64,000 nt of DNA from Amaurobius ferox. Taxonomy: Eukaryota; Arthropoda; Arachnida; Araneae; Amaurobiidae. Below the pieces are notes generated by a model. The model did no database searches. It was not told the DNA's origin and saw only the letters and a list, made by a program, of their open reading frames with translations. The stretch lies in assembly GCA_951213105.1 (NCBI GenBank), contig OX578152.1:98554568-98618567 (forward strand). The letters are read 5' to 3'. The position numbers and the translations under genes are program-made. This document shows positions 10,860 to 21,244 of the stretch, piece by piece. Each line of letters starts with the position of its first letter. Position 1 is the first letter of the stretch.

Positions 10860-12200
10860 TACTATTAAAAGTTTTTATCCTAACATCATAGGAAAGGTTG
10901 AAAAATTCTCTTTCAAACAAACTTAGATCAGAATGCATATGATGAATAGACAAATTTTAATGAATTTTAAAAGATATATATACGTTCGTGCGTTTTAAAC
11001 CTCTCCAATTTTTATATTACTTTATATTGAAATTGACGCGCCATCCAAACGTTATTTTTTTTCACCACCTGGTTAAAATATCACAGATTACTCCAGCAAC
11101 AAAAATAATTTCATAAACCCATCCCTTGATTAATTATAATATTTTAAGACAACGATGTCTTCCATTTTTGTAGTCTTCGTAGCAGACACTGACCTGTACA
11201 CTAACTGGACTGAGCAGGATTTTTCCAGGGGGGTGTTAAAATTGATTACATTTGAAATTTAGAGATTACTATCAACCTTGAGATATGTATTGTTACAAAG
11301 TAAATTTGAATATATGGTGTGAGCATCACATTTTAAAAATTAATGTGTGTAGCACTTTCAAAAGTATTAGTAAGCATCTATTTTTAAAAATTAGTGCGTG
11401 ACACCTTTAAAAAATATTCCCTTTTTCGTAACAGAATTTCTAACCTTCCTGGAGACAGAGCAACTAAACTAACAAATTGGACATTCATAAACATACCAAA
11501 CGCATAAGTTTTCGATTTAGGTATAAGTTTAAATTGTTTTCATTAATAGACACGCAGGAGAATTAAATTGCTTTTATTAATAGACACGTGGGAGAAAACA
11601 CACAGTTGTAGTTGAATGTTCTAATTCCAAAAAATATTCTTTTTCCTCTCATACTGACTTTTAATTAAATTAGTAATTTTCCAGTGGGATGCTTTGCCCC
11701 CCCCCCCCCCCCCCCTCAAATACGAGCATGAAGTGGAAGATTTTTTCGCTGGAAACCTAAGAGGGATTCTCGCATATACAATACAGGGATGTGAAATGCT
11801 TGCTTTTACTTAGAGAGAATACAATGAAATTGTTATTAAGTTAGAGCAGCAATTAAATGTTACCTGATATAATTGTAGACTAATCAATATGTATTATTAA
11901 GTTGCATTTACTGAAACATACATTTCATTTCAAAAAGAATTTGAAACAAAACTGCCATGCATCCACCACTTTACATTTGGCATTGACCTTCTTTAAATAA
12001 AGTGTAACATATATTTTAAGAAATTAATTACTAAATATACACATACTCAAACGTATTTAAGAAAATAAGAGGTATTTTTACAACTATTGAACTTCATTGT
12101 CGATTGCGCTGAACGCTATTGAAGTACTGTTGCGAATTCTCTCACCGGAGACTTTACTTTTGAAAACCAGACGGAGAAAACACCCGTACAGGTTTTCCCA
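10860..12200. other. Non-coding part of copy A upstream of the heat-shock-element cluster
   Basis: No ORF stands out. The DNA aligns with about 38,425-39,690 in copy B. A 19-nt C run lies at 11,697-11,715; copy B has 12 C followed by CA repeats there, so the two tracts have diverged in length and content. Confidence 0.5.
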
Positions 12201-12217
12201 TGACGTGAACGTATGGT

Positions 12218-12360
12218 TTCCAGAACTCCAATTTTGCGACAGTTAGCGACTTCTCGAATCTTCAAGAAGCACCTCGAAATAACGATTATTCTACGTGGTA
12301 TCTTTCAAGAAGTTTCTATGGCGAGTCTATAAAGGGAATTTTCATTCAGTCGAAGAGCAG
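12218..12360 (+). promoter_or_regulatory. Heat-shock-type promoter: three HSEs, TATA box, candidate initiator
   Basis: Seen directly: TTCcaGAA at 12,218-12,225; TTCtcGAAtcTTCaaGAA at 12,251-12,268, with another in-phase GAA at 12,276; TTCaaGAAgtTTC at 12,304-12,316; TATAAAG at 12,328-12,334; and a GCAGTT initiator-like site with A at 12,359, 31 bp after the TATA start. Alternating contiguous TTC/GAA pentamers are the known HSF trimer site, and the spacing (HSEs centred near -49 and -100) resembles hsp70 promoters. The second cluster is fully kept in copy B, where the TATA box is degraded. No coding ORF follows: the first downstream ATG gives about 14 codons. It may drive an untranslated RNA, be a relic of a captured hsp promoter, or belong to a repeat. 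Confidence 0.65.
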
Positions 12361-12465
12361 TTAACGTGATACGATCTACATTGACCTATGATTTTTGCCA
12401 ATCTTTTGAGAATACTAGCTGCCGTTTTGTGAAATGACTTTCTTTAATGTTTAGAGAATAATATC

Positions 12466-13031
12466 GGTTATTTTGCCAAATTATTAGAGCATTTAAGTGC
12501 TGTTTTACTACATATTATTCCTGTTTACGCTGTGCTTGTGAATAAGCGTGTTAGTTATCCAAAAATTTGCACTCATTCTTGTATCGTGCATGCACACCCA
12601 CGATTCCAGAGTATACGTCGTGACAATATGAATGCAATATAAATACAAGTTTCCTCATAAAAAGTGCACATTAAAAGACATTTCTCATTTAGCAATATTT
12701 CCTACTAAAAATGTCCTTTTTCCTAATTTCAATTTTATAAAAATATCGAACTCATAATCAGTAAGGATTTTTCCCTAAATAATTGAATAGTCAGCTAAAT
12801 AATCTAATGTATACAAAAATTGCAGATTTGATAAAATGGCCCTGTTCTTTCTTAATAATGCGTATTTAGACACTATACGTTTTTAATACAGAAATTTAAG
12901 TGTTATTTCTCAAATTTGGGAGAATTTTTCTATGAATATACGAAATCTCATTGCAAGATTAGGCCGCTTACTACTTTTTTACGTAATGTCCATCTACAAT
13001 AAACTATTTGTGGATATTACAACTAAAAAAA
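12466..13031. other. Copy A DNA missing from copy B
   Basis: Copy B jumps from the equivalent of about 12,466 to about 13,595, so this 0.57 kb and the 5' part of the following repeat are either inserted in A or deleted in B. It is AT-rich, with no coding signal and no recognisable termini. Confidence 0.35.
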
Positions 13032-13794
13032 TCTGATGTGGGCAGCACTTGACCTGCAGACTCATATTCGCGTTCTCTTTATTTCTCTAATAATTCTTTA
13101 AATTGAGTTTAATTGCACAAAATAACACTGCACTTCTAATTCAACTTTTGTTTTTATTTGGTAACTGGACATTTTTTCAAAGGCAGCGTAAGAAAAATAC
13201 GAAAAAACTAAAATATCTCGAGAACAGTTAGTCCTAGAGCAATGGGGTTAGTCTTATTCTTTTCCTCGTCATAACATTTCGTATAACACAAGCATTTAAT
13301 TGATACGTTTCAGCATACGTAGTCCTTTAGATTTTGGCAATTTTGGCGGGCCACTTCATAAAAAAAAAAGAAGACAGGTTTTTATTTTCCAAATCGTACC
13401 GAAATCTGATCAGCACTACGGTAACCCACAAGTGACTTATCTACCAAATTTTGTGAAATTTGGTCACTTAGTCTTTTAACTAAAGTAGATACATGAGATT
13501 TTTTAGGGTCATATCGCAGAAACACATGTTCTTTTATCCCTCATTGTACCAAAATCTAATCAGCACCAGGGTCACGCATAAATGACTTTCCTATAAACTT
13601 TTATGAAATTTGATCCATTAATTAATTATTTACTGAAATTTGATCCATTGAGTAGACACATACATTGCACAGACAGACACCACGCTAAAAATAGTTTTTT
13701 CGTGTTCTATAGAGGTTCCAAAACGTGTAGATCCGTCAAGAGCTCGAGTTGTGATTTTCGACGCGATTCCAATACTTTCCCTATACATTACCAT
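13032..13794 (+). repeat. Repeat family Z, copy Z1 (its 3' hairpin is split by the hAT element)
   Basis: It begins TCTGATGTGGGCAGCAC and ends in a palindrome (ACTTTCCCTATACATTACC ... GGGAAAGT) whose second half lies at 20,412-20,427 beyond the hAT insertion. Interior blocks (TTCCAAAACGTGTAGATCC, ACAGACAGAC) recur in the copies at 22,079-24,250 and 39,953-40,150. No ORF, no clear terminal inverted repeats. Class uncertain: asymmetric ends plus a 3' hairpin recall Helitrons, but the CTRR end is not seen. Confidence 0.6.
13787..13794 (+). repeat. Left 8-bp target-site duplication of the hAT element
   Basis: ATTACCAT directly precedes TAGTGATTG and is repeated exactly at 20,404-20,411. Copy B has a single ATTACCAT at the matching place (about 40,137-40,144). 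Confidence 0.92.
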
Positions 13795-14174
13795 TAGTGA
13801 TTGCAATACCGGTATACCGAATACCGGTATTTCGTGCTATTTTGTAATTTCGTGAAACCAGTATTTGCTAAGGTAAAATACCGGTATTTTCAGTGTTAGC
13901 TATAATAAATATTTTTTTTATTAAAGGGTTTAATTTGACTTATTGCGCATCTACTGTTATCTGAAATACTTATATAAATAAAAATATATAAAAATACGTA
14001 TAAAAATTGTAAAATAAAATACTCCTGGCTCAGGCGTAGTTAATTTCCAGCATGAACTATAACTTAGAATTTAATATTCTAAACTATCTAATAATACGAA
14101 TTAATAGACGAGATCGTATTCTAAACTAACATCTCTGTGCACAGGCGCAGTTCTCTGAAGCTCCTATTGGTTCT

Positions 14175-15233
14175 CTGAAGCTCCTTAGCAATCACTTAAA
14201 GATCAGGACACTTCACTCTCTGAGGAAGCTGAGAGTGGTAGAGTACATATCTTCTGGACTAAATACCAAGACACCCACAGCTGCAATTTTCCTGGATATA
14301 CAAAAAGCCTTTGATAAAGTGTGGCACTGTGGTTTAACATATAAATTAATCACCCTAAAAGTCCCTGACGCACTAGTCAAACTTTTAATTCCATACTTAA
14401 ATAACAGACACTTTCAAGTCAGAGTTAAAGATAGCTTATCTACACCCAAGCTCATAAAAAGTAGTGTACCCCAAGGATCCATCTTGGGCCCGACACTTTT
14501 TAACGTATACCTGAATGACATCCCCAGGACTCCAAACACCGAGCTGGCACTCTATGCAGACGACAGTGCGATACTTGCAAAACACACTTATCTCACAGTA
14601 ATGCACAGACAGCTACAACAACACTTAGACATACTCCAAACATGACTGGAAAAATGGCGAATAAAATTAAACCCCAATAAATGTCATTGGATTTACTTCT
14701 CTTGGAAGCATAAACTCCCGCCGCCTCTGTATATAAACAACCAAGCACTACGCGCGGAAAAATCAACTAAATACCTGGGTGTAACGATAGACTCCCACCT
14801 AACTTGGAAATTGCACGTAACAAACATAATCAAAAAAGCGTATAATGCCACAGGAGCTTTATACCCAATGATAGGAAACGGAAATCTTAATTATCAAAAC
14901 AAACTTCTAATATACAAATCGGTCATCCGTCCGGGAATGCTGTATGCAGCACCCGTATGGGGATATGCCTGTAAAACTACCATAGACTTCTTAGAAACAA
15001 GACAAAATAAAATCCTAAGGTGTATCAGGAAAGCCCCTAGACATTTAAGGAACTCGGTGATTAGAAAAGACTTTAAAATAAAAACCGTGAGAGCCCAAAT
15101 TAAAAAGCTAGCACTAAAATTCTACGACAACCTGCCTTCAGTTCCAAATGAACTTCTATTCAGTCTACCTGACTACGATCATCGCAAGGCCAAATCTCGT
15201 AAGAGACCCCGTGCAGTACTTAACCTTGAATAA
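14175..15233 (+). pseudogene. Non-LTR reverse transcriptase fragment (jockey clade-like), one nonsense codon
   Basis: One reading frame runs from about 14,175 to the TAA at 15,231-15,233, broken only by TGA at 14,643-14,645. Family motifs appear in order: a decayed NH...IRTLHS block, AIFLDIQKAFDKVWH (motif A with catalytic Asp), SSVPQGSILGPTLFNVYL (motif B), LALYADDSAI (motif C, catalytic DD), KLNPNKC, and TKYLGVTIDSHLTW (the region typical of jockey/R1-type elements). After that comes the C-terminal thumb and Cys/His-poor tail ending RPRAVLNLE. The enzyme would copy element RNA at a nicked target site. The catalytic residues survive, so decay is slight and the insertion is fairly young. Confidence 0.88.
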
Positions 15234-15455
15234 CCGGATTTAGGTAAACCCCTTGACTAGCAACTGAAATTAATTAAATATCGCGATCAATATTTTTCAA
15301 TTTAAAAAATATTCTTAATCCGTAAACTGCCAAATTGCTAGGTAACCCTCAGATCTGCATCAACCCCCCCCCCCCCCAAACTGACTAATTCCAAATGTGC
15401 AATAAACTGCCACACTAGGAGCCAAGTCAAAAATAAAATAGTAAATAAAAAAAAA
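14175..15455 (+). mobile_element. 5'-truncated jockey-like non-LTR retrotransposon
   Basis: Recognised from its reverse transcriptase (next entry). Upstream sequence fades near 14,175, so endonuclease and ORF1 are absent, as is normal for 5' truncation. The 3' untranslated part contains 14 C at 15,364-15,377 and ends in an A-rich tail (AAATAAAAAAAAA) near 15,455. No clear target duplication was found. Confidence 0.75.
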
Positions 15456-15530
15456 TTCGAGCCTCCATATCATGGGTCAATGAAATAATGTCACAGCATG
15501 AAGATACGAACCATATATTGAGATTGGAGA

Positions 15531-16296
15531 TTAAGGGTGAACGTCAGTAAATTTTCTGCCCTATCCGCGCTTTGTTAATTTTTGCGGCACACATATTTCG
15601 CCGAAATTCTGCTCAAACACTTGCGAAATATTTTCTGAAAGATAAAATGCAATGTTTAGATTTTATTAAAACTAAATTTAATGCCCCCAAAAACATAGAA
15701 TATATTTTTTATTTTAATCCAAAATATTTTTGGTGCTGCCATCTGTTGTCGTAATTTAATTCATACCTATTATTTTTATTTTTTAATGAACATTTTTAAA
15801 TATCTATTCCTTCTAATACAGTGTTAAATACAACAACAGATCATATATAATAATGCCACAATCACGGAAAGGTAATTTATCATTCTATAAATTTGATAAA
15901 GGATCTGAATGTACATCACTCAGGCTGCAGTTTTGTCTTCAAGTCCAAGTTCAATTACGTTTCCGTGATTATGGCATTATATATGATCTGTTGTTGTATT
16001 TAATAGCGTATTAGAACGAATAGACATTTAAAAATGTTCATTAAAAAATAAAAATAGTCGGTATGAATTAAATTACGACAACAGATGGCAGCACCAAAAA
16101 TATTTTAAATTAAAATAAAACATATATTCTATATTTTATTGGGTATTAAATTTTGTTTTAATATAATCTAAGCATAGCATTTTATCTATCAGAAAATATT
16201 TCGCAACTGTTTGAGTAGAATTTCGGCGAAATATGTGTGCCGCGAAAGTTAACAAAGCGCGGATAGGGCAGAAACTTTACTGACGCTCACCCTTAA
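15531..16296. mobile_element. TTAA-flanked fold-back (long-TIR) element, 758 bp
   Basis: Arms of about 340 bp (15,535-15,876 and about 15,960-16,292) are inverted copies of each other around a loop of about 85 bp. The ends read GGGTGAACGTCAGTAAA on the left and, inverted, GGGTGAGCGTCAGTAAA on the right. TTAA lies directly outside each end at 15,531-15,534 and 16,293-16,296. A TTAA duplication is known for piggyBac-type transposases, so this may be a piggyBac-mobilised MITE; it has no ORF. It separates the two LINE fragments. Confidence 0.75.
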
Positions 16297-18430
16297 AGGC
16301 GCTCCGCGCCTGGTGCTCTGTCCTGTACGAAACTTCTTCGTCTCTGAGGAATTCATTACACTCATTCCGACGGATTCGGGGAGAGAGCTCCGCGTGTAGA
16401 AGCACGCCTTTCTTTCGCTCATGGCCCACCACGTGGTAGCCGATTTGGAATGCAATTCTGATTCGATTGAAGAGACTGACCAAACCACGGAGATTCCGAA
16501 GGAGATGCCTGCTAAATGCATTGAAATTATTGAATTACTACGTTCGGGGAACGTCATCTCGGAGTACAGTTCGAGTAAATTCATGCCTTTGCTGCAGAAC
16601 ATGATTGGAGACTACCTTGTGGACTATTTCGACATTTACAAGGAGCACTTTGTAAAGAATCCAGCCAGGATGAGATTTTTCCAGGGTAAGTGCACTCGCA
16701 TTTTTAAGTACTTTGAGAACCCATCTGGACCTCTGCCGCAACGTATTCGTTACGACGATGTTTATGAAGCCGATACGGTAGCTAATTTTAATGTACTTAA
16801 GCAGAAACTCTACTCTGCCATCAATTACTGCCCCCCCCCCCTCCACGGAGAGTGAGGTATCTGCTACGTCCGACTGGGCGGCAGAAAATAATTCTCAGTC
16901 ATGTAATGACACCGCTAACAATGCTAGCTCCCCCTTTTTGAAACTCAAAGCTAATATGGATGATGCTACGCTGCTTAAATTTCTAAATACCTCTTCTGAA
17001 ACCCCTGAAGGTAATGCACCTAAATTGCAGGATAAATTGGCCTTTGATGTTAGTTTCCCTAACAACTCTGCTCAGTCCACTGATGGATTTAAATTCCCCA
17101 GCCCAAAAAGAGTCTATAAAATGCAAACTACTGCTTCGTCGACCCCCCCTCCCCATTCGGAACACCTTCCAACCCCTCGAGCAAGAGGAGATGGACACTG
17201 GTATTGAGACTGAGGTTATTACGGAGAAAACTCCGAGACCCCAACCTTTTTTCATCAACGCCTGCTCTGACTGGCAAGAATTAATCAAAGAAATTAACCT
17301 AAAACTTGACATTCCCATTTATGGCTCTGTGCATCGTGAAATGATTAGACTTCAACCCCACAGTATTAATGATTACCGTCTATTGCAAAATATTCTTACT
17401 GAAAGGAAAGTCCCCTTCAGCTCGATCAATTTGAAGACCGAAAGACCTAAAAAATTTCTAATCCGCGGACTTCCCGCCAATACTGAAATTTCTAACATAT
17501 ATGATGAAATCACTGCTCAGGGGCATCAAGCCATCAGAATTACGCAGCTCATTAACAAAGCCTCCAGGTCTCTCCTTCCTCTCTTTTTGATCCTTTTCCC
17601 TCATGATGGGAATGCCAAAAATTTCGTTGAAATCAATTCCATGCTTCATCTTAGAATAAAAATAACCCCTTTTAAATCCTTAGCAGCTAAAATCTGCTAT
17701 AACTGTCAGAGACACGGACATTCATCTGAATGCTGCAGCTTTCCTAGTAGATGTCTTAAATGTGCTAAAATGCATAATACGAGAGACTGCAAGCTACCAA
17801 GGGAATCTCCCGCGGTATGCTGTAATTGTCGTGATAATCATCCGGCAAATTTTTGCCAATGTCCGGCTAATCCTGCTAATAAAATTCGCAAAAGCAAAAT
17901 TGTCAAGGAGCCTAAAAAGAAAAATATCCCCCCCCCCCCCCCAGTTGCCGATCCCGACAACTGCTGAAACTAACCAAATTGAGCCCTCGGGTAATGAAAC
18001 TTAATCAAATTCACTTCCTTCTTATAGAATTGGTAATACTTATGCCTCCGCTGCTAGCGGAAAGAATCGCAGACTCCCCCCCCCCCCCCCCCACCTGGGG
18101 GAGCCTACTAAAATTAATGACATTTTCAAATTATTTGAAGAAATCAAACAACTGTTCGAAGGCATTCAGATTGAGAAAATTATTAACTTCACTAAATTCC
18201 TGAAATCAAATCTACCGAGGACCAAGGCCCTATGGAGTGTATCTCTATGATATTCAGTGCAGTTCAGAAGCTCCTTGATTAGGTTGCTATGTTCTGCCCT
18301 ATGTATTTATTTGCTTTGAAATCTTTTTTTGTACCACCTTTTCCTATGGGGACTCTCAAAGTTGCTTATTTATACTATGTGCACTTTATTCTTACAACAT
18401 TCATTCCTATTACATCCATTGCCTAGGCAA
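16297..18430 (+). mobile_element. Jockey-like LINE: 5' UTR, ORF1 and possible start of ORF2
   Basis: It starts next to the right TTAA of the fold-back element, with a GC-richer leader of about 120 bp (GGCGCTCCGCGCCTGG onwards) like the internal-promoter leaders of jockey elements. ORF1 follows to 18,282. A short frame at about 18,350 (MGTLKVAYLYY) may be the first residues of ORF2. Element homology then stops and hAT coding DNA resumes near 18,530. The break by 18,430 is a truncation or deletion; the reverse transcriptase at 14,175 may or may not belong to the same original copy. Confidence 0.7.
16421..18282 (+). pseudogene. LINE ORF1 (Gag-like nucleic-acid-binding protein), frameshifted at C tracts
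   Basis: The protein begins MAHHVVADLE and is followed through three +1 frame changes at C runs 16,831-16,841, 17,143-17,149 and 17,928-17,942. There is an in-frame TAA at 18,002-18,004 and a last shift at CCC 18,229-18,231, ending with TAG at 18,280-18,282. The middle part (about 17,440-17,690) holds the conserved region of X-element/jockey Gag-like proteins (RPKKFLIRGLP). It is followed by zinc knuckles CYNCQRHGHSSECC, CLKCAKMHNTRDC and CCNCRDNHPANFCQC. Proline-rich linkers are encoded by the C runs. In the family it coats element RNA. Because nearly every break sits in a homopolymer, sequencing or assembly error is a real alternative to genuine decay. Confidence 0.8.
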
Positions 18431-18529
18431 GTCTGAATCATAGCCATGCTTGAATCGTCAACCCAGAGATACAGCACTCAGTGCTAGGAGCTCCGATACG
18501 GTGTCAAACACAGATTAGAAGTCTCTGAA

Positions 18530-20025
18530 GAGTGCATTGAAAATTCGCATGGAGGAAAGGCATAGTGAACTAGAAAATGTTTTAAGGTATTTACATAATT
18601 TTAACGACTTTAAAAAAGAAAACGAAAATGAAGAAAAGAAGCTAACAAGGTCAAATTTAATAAAGTTCGTCGTAAATTTCTACAAAAACTTTTATGAAAA
18701 GCAAACACAAACCTATCCAGAGGAATTCGTTGAAGATGATGTTGATGTTAATATCGGAAAAGAATTGTCTTTCGAGAAAAAATTACAATTAGCTATAAAT
18801 AAAAAAATCTGATGTGGGCAACACATGACTTTCCTTATATAATGTAATGAATTTATTACTTTTACAGTAAAAAAAATAGGTTTTTTTTATAGTAGATACT
18901 AATATTCTTTCCAAGCTATTGAATTTTCGACAATTAGTCGTCATTTTCATTGATTTAGCGTCATTTTTATCCATTTGGCGAGATTTTCGCTAATTTGGCA
19001 ACATTTCAAAAAGTCGCCAAGTTGGCGACATTTCGCCAAATTCGTCGCCAAAATCTCGCCAAACGTTATGAACGAAGAAATAAGTTATTCTTACAGCAGA
19101 TAAATGACTATTGGCGTTCAAATACAAAAGTATTACTTAAAGTATCTTTTTTCATGAATGGAACGAGCTAGTTCCACGAGAATGATGTCACCCAATTTAT
19201 CGCATGGTATTACATATGAAAAGTGAACATGTTTCTCAATAGGAAATATTTTTTTTTATTTTATATGACTTTTTGATAATTTTTTAGAAAAATGTACAAT
19301 ATCTCGAGAACGGTTCATGTTAGCGTTCTAAAATTTATGTCAATCATTTTCTAATGAAAAATTACATTAGAAATGTCCATTTGCGTAACTTTATTACCGG
19401 TTTTGATTTTTTGACGATTTTTTCAAAATTTCATTCGAAAATTTAGGGGGGGGGGGGGGTTCTGAACATTCGATTGCGTATAAAAACAATAGGCTTCCAG
19501 TGTTTACGGATTGTAAATTTTGTACCAAATTTGGTTCGAATCGGTCCATTCGTTCGTCAGTTATCGTCTCCGCAGACTCACTGACACACACACACACACT
19601 TTCACACACGCACACACAGAGATATCACTTCAAAAATGTTTGATTCGTGATCAGGGATGTTTGAAACGTGCTCTCCCGTCGAAAACTCGAATTCGAATTT
19701 TTGAATCGGTCACAATACTTTCCTTATACATTATGTATATAAGGAAAGTAAAAATTGCCACAAACAATAATACAAGAGTAATACAAAAAATAGATTTATC
19801 CAAAACCGTCAAACGAGAAACCGAGTTGTTAGAAGAAGAGGCAAATATTTCGAGGAAGTATATCGCTCATTATTAACAGTACCACCAACCAGCGTGGATG
19901 CAGAAAGAGCATTTTCAACTGCAGGTAATTTGTGCCCAAATATACGTTCCAGATTTAATGACAGTTCAATAGATGCATTATGTTTTTTACGATCACATTT
20001 CAAAAATATGCAGTTAATAAATTAG
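18530..20025 (+). pseudogene. hAT transposase C-terminal fragment, interrupted by repeat Z
   Basis: The first part (about 18,537-18,806) encodes MKIRMEERHSELENVLRYLH ... KKLQLAINKK. Repeat Z then fills 18,808-19,749, and the frame resumes with a stretch ending LLEEEA near 19,840. One frameshift leads into RGKYFEEVYRSLLTVPPTSV, then DAERAFSTAGNLCPNIRSRF, and a stop at 20,023-20,025. The PPTSV-ERAFSTAG-RS-L-FL pattern is the C-terminal dimerisation region of hAT transposases. The catalytic triad's earlier residues are missing. It lies inside, and in the same element as, the termini at 13,795 and 20,403. Confidence 0.88.
18808..19749 (+). repeat. Repeat family Z, copy Z2 (942 bp, inside the hAT transposase)
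   Basis: It starts TCTGATGTGGGCAACACATG and ends with the hairpin ACTTTCCTTATACATTATG ... AAGGAAAGT at 19,717-19,749. AAAAAT is found just before and after, a possible short target duplication. The interior has several GGCGA/TCGCC-rich blocks near 18,955-19,065, a 14-nt G run at 19,446-19,459 and CA repeats at 19,582-19,618. The insertion splits a coding frame, so the ends are well defined. Confidence 0.75.
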
Positions 20026-20403
20026 TTTATTTTTGTTTTTTTTCTATTAATAAATATTATAACAAAATTTTTATGTGATATTTACTCTTCTTAATAATAA
20101 TACTATATATTTTGTTCCTTTATAAATATTTTTTGTTTCTAATGTTAAAAATTATTATTTTACTGCTCTTATTAATAATATTTGATTATAACATTTGTAC
20201 CTTTATTTTATATTTGTACATAACAAAATTGTTTATATTTTTATAGTTTATGCATATTTTGTATAAAACTAATAAATATGGCAAAGAAACAACTGCGTTT
20301 TTGTACCTTTTTTGAAAAATTCCAAATACCGGTATTCCGGTATAACGTTTAAAAAAATACCGAATACCGGTATTGTATTTTTAGTCCGGTATTACAATCA
20401 CTA

Positions 20404-20411
20404 ATTACCAT
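20404..20411 (+). repeat. Right 8-bp target-site duplication of the hAT element
   Basis: ATTACCAT is identical to 13,787-13,794. Confidence 0.92.
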
Positions 20412-20629
20412 ATATTGCAGGGAAAGTAAAAATACCGGCGGAGGCTCCAGTCCGATAGAAAGATTCCTCTCTCTTTGCGGCGACAAATAGAACCGAAGTC
20501 ATTTTGCTTGAATAGCATTTTGTAAAATAAAACTCTAAAAGTTCAATAAGTTTAATTGATCTTTTCAGACTCATTTGTTTCATCTACAGGCTATCAAAGC
20601 GCTACAAAAATTACTCACTAACGATTTAT

Positions 20630-21235
20630 ACCTAGCTAGCACTTTTAGTTTTTGACCAAGTTAAAATGCTATAGAAGTTATAACCACTACACTTCGAAAA
20701 CTAAGAGCTCGATCCAAAATCCAATTATATACACTTGTAAGGATTTTAAAAAGATACAAATTCTTGCTTATTCCTCATAGCTAGCATAACTTTTAGTTTT
20801 TGAGATTTAAGCATTACAAACTTAACAATCCAAGACGATTACTCGAAGACTATAAGAAATATTTTTTAAATCAAAATATAGATTTAGAAACTAAATTTTC
20901 TAATACATATTTTTGTCGCTTCTCATTTATATATTTCATTCACAGTTTCGAGGATATTTCGAGTGAAAGTAAGAACAATCTCTTTCGGACAGATACTTTT
21001 TTAATTTTTTGGAAAAAAGAAGACCTCGTTCCATCATCCAATTATATGCACTTGTAGAGTTTTCAAACAGCTACAAATACTTGCTTTTTGTTCATAGCTT
21101 ACACTCTTCGTTTCATAGCTTCGTTCATAGCTTACACTCACGTTCGAAAAAATCATTAATACTTGGAAAACGGAAAATTTTCAATCTTCTTCAACTTTAC
21201 AAGACGATTACTCGATAACTATAAGAACTTAATAT
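20630..21235. repeat. Two-unit diverged tandem repeat
   Basis: The block containing CCAATTATATACACTTGTA (about 20,722) recurs near 21,037 (CCAATTATATGCACTTGTA). AAGACGATTACTCGAAGACT (about 20,831) recurs near 21,199. The offset is 315-370 bp. Short ORFs here are not conserved between units, so no gene is called. Confidence 0.55.
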
Positions 21236-21244
21236 ATATAAATA

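Larger units (their letters stand above)
3173..13794 (+). repeat. Segmental duplication copy A
   Basis: From about 3173 (CGATTTCCTGATT) this segment aligns base for base with about 29,440-40,150 and, for its first 5.8 kb, with about 44,610-52,895. Landmarks in the same order are the GGTATAGG-ACGGCATT block, the zinc-finger ORF, its poly(A) signal, TGCATGCACTGGCTCTTTT, the AACACTGAG-TGCACCTATT block, and in A and B the heat-shock element cluster. By eye A and B look close to 90 percent identical and C more diverged. Homology resumes after the hAT insertion at 20,404-20,525. Boundaries are approximate. Confidence 0.85.
13795..20403 (+). mobile_element. hAT-superfamily DNA transposon, 6.6 kb, swollen by nested insertions
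   Basis: The termini are TAGTGATTGCAATACCGG at 13,795-13,812 and, inverted, TAGTGATTGTAATACCGG ending at 20,403 (17 of 18 match), flanked by a perfect 8-bp duplication as is usual for hAT. Subterminal ACCGGTAT motifs are repeated at both ends. The only transposase left is the C-terminal part at about 18,530-20,025, with the family's dimerisation-region signature. The N-terminal BED finger and first catalytic residues are not found; that interval holds a LINE reverse-transcriptase fragment, a TTAA fold-back element and a LINE ORF1. The empty site in copy B proves the insertion followed the A-B duplication or occurred in one lineage of it. Non-autonomous now. Confidence 0.92.

Noticed and set aside
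15572..15754. ORF in the left arm of the TTAA fold-back
   Set aside because: It lies entirely in an inverted repeat arm and is not preserved in the other arm.
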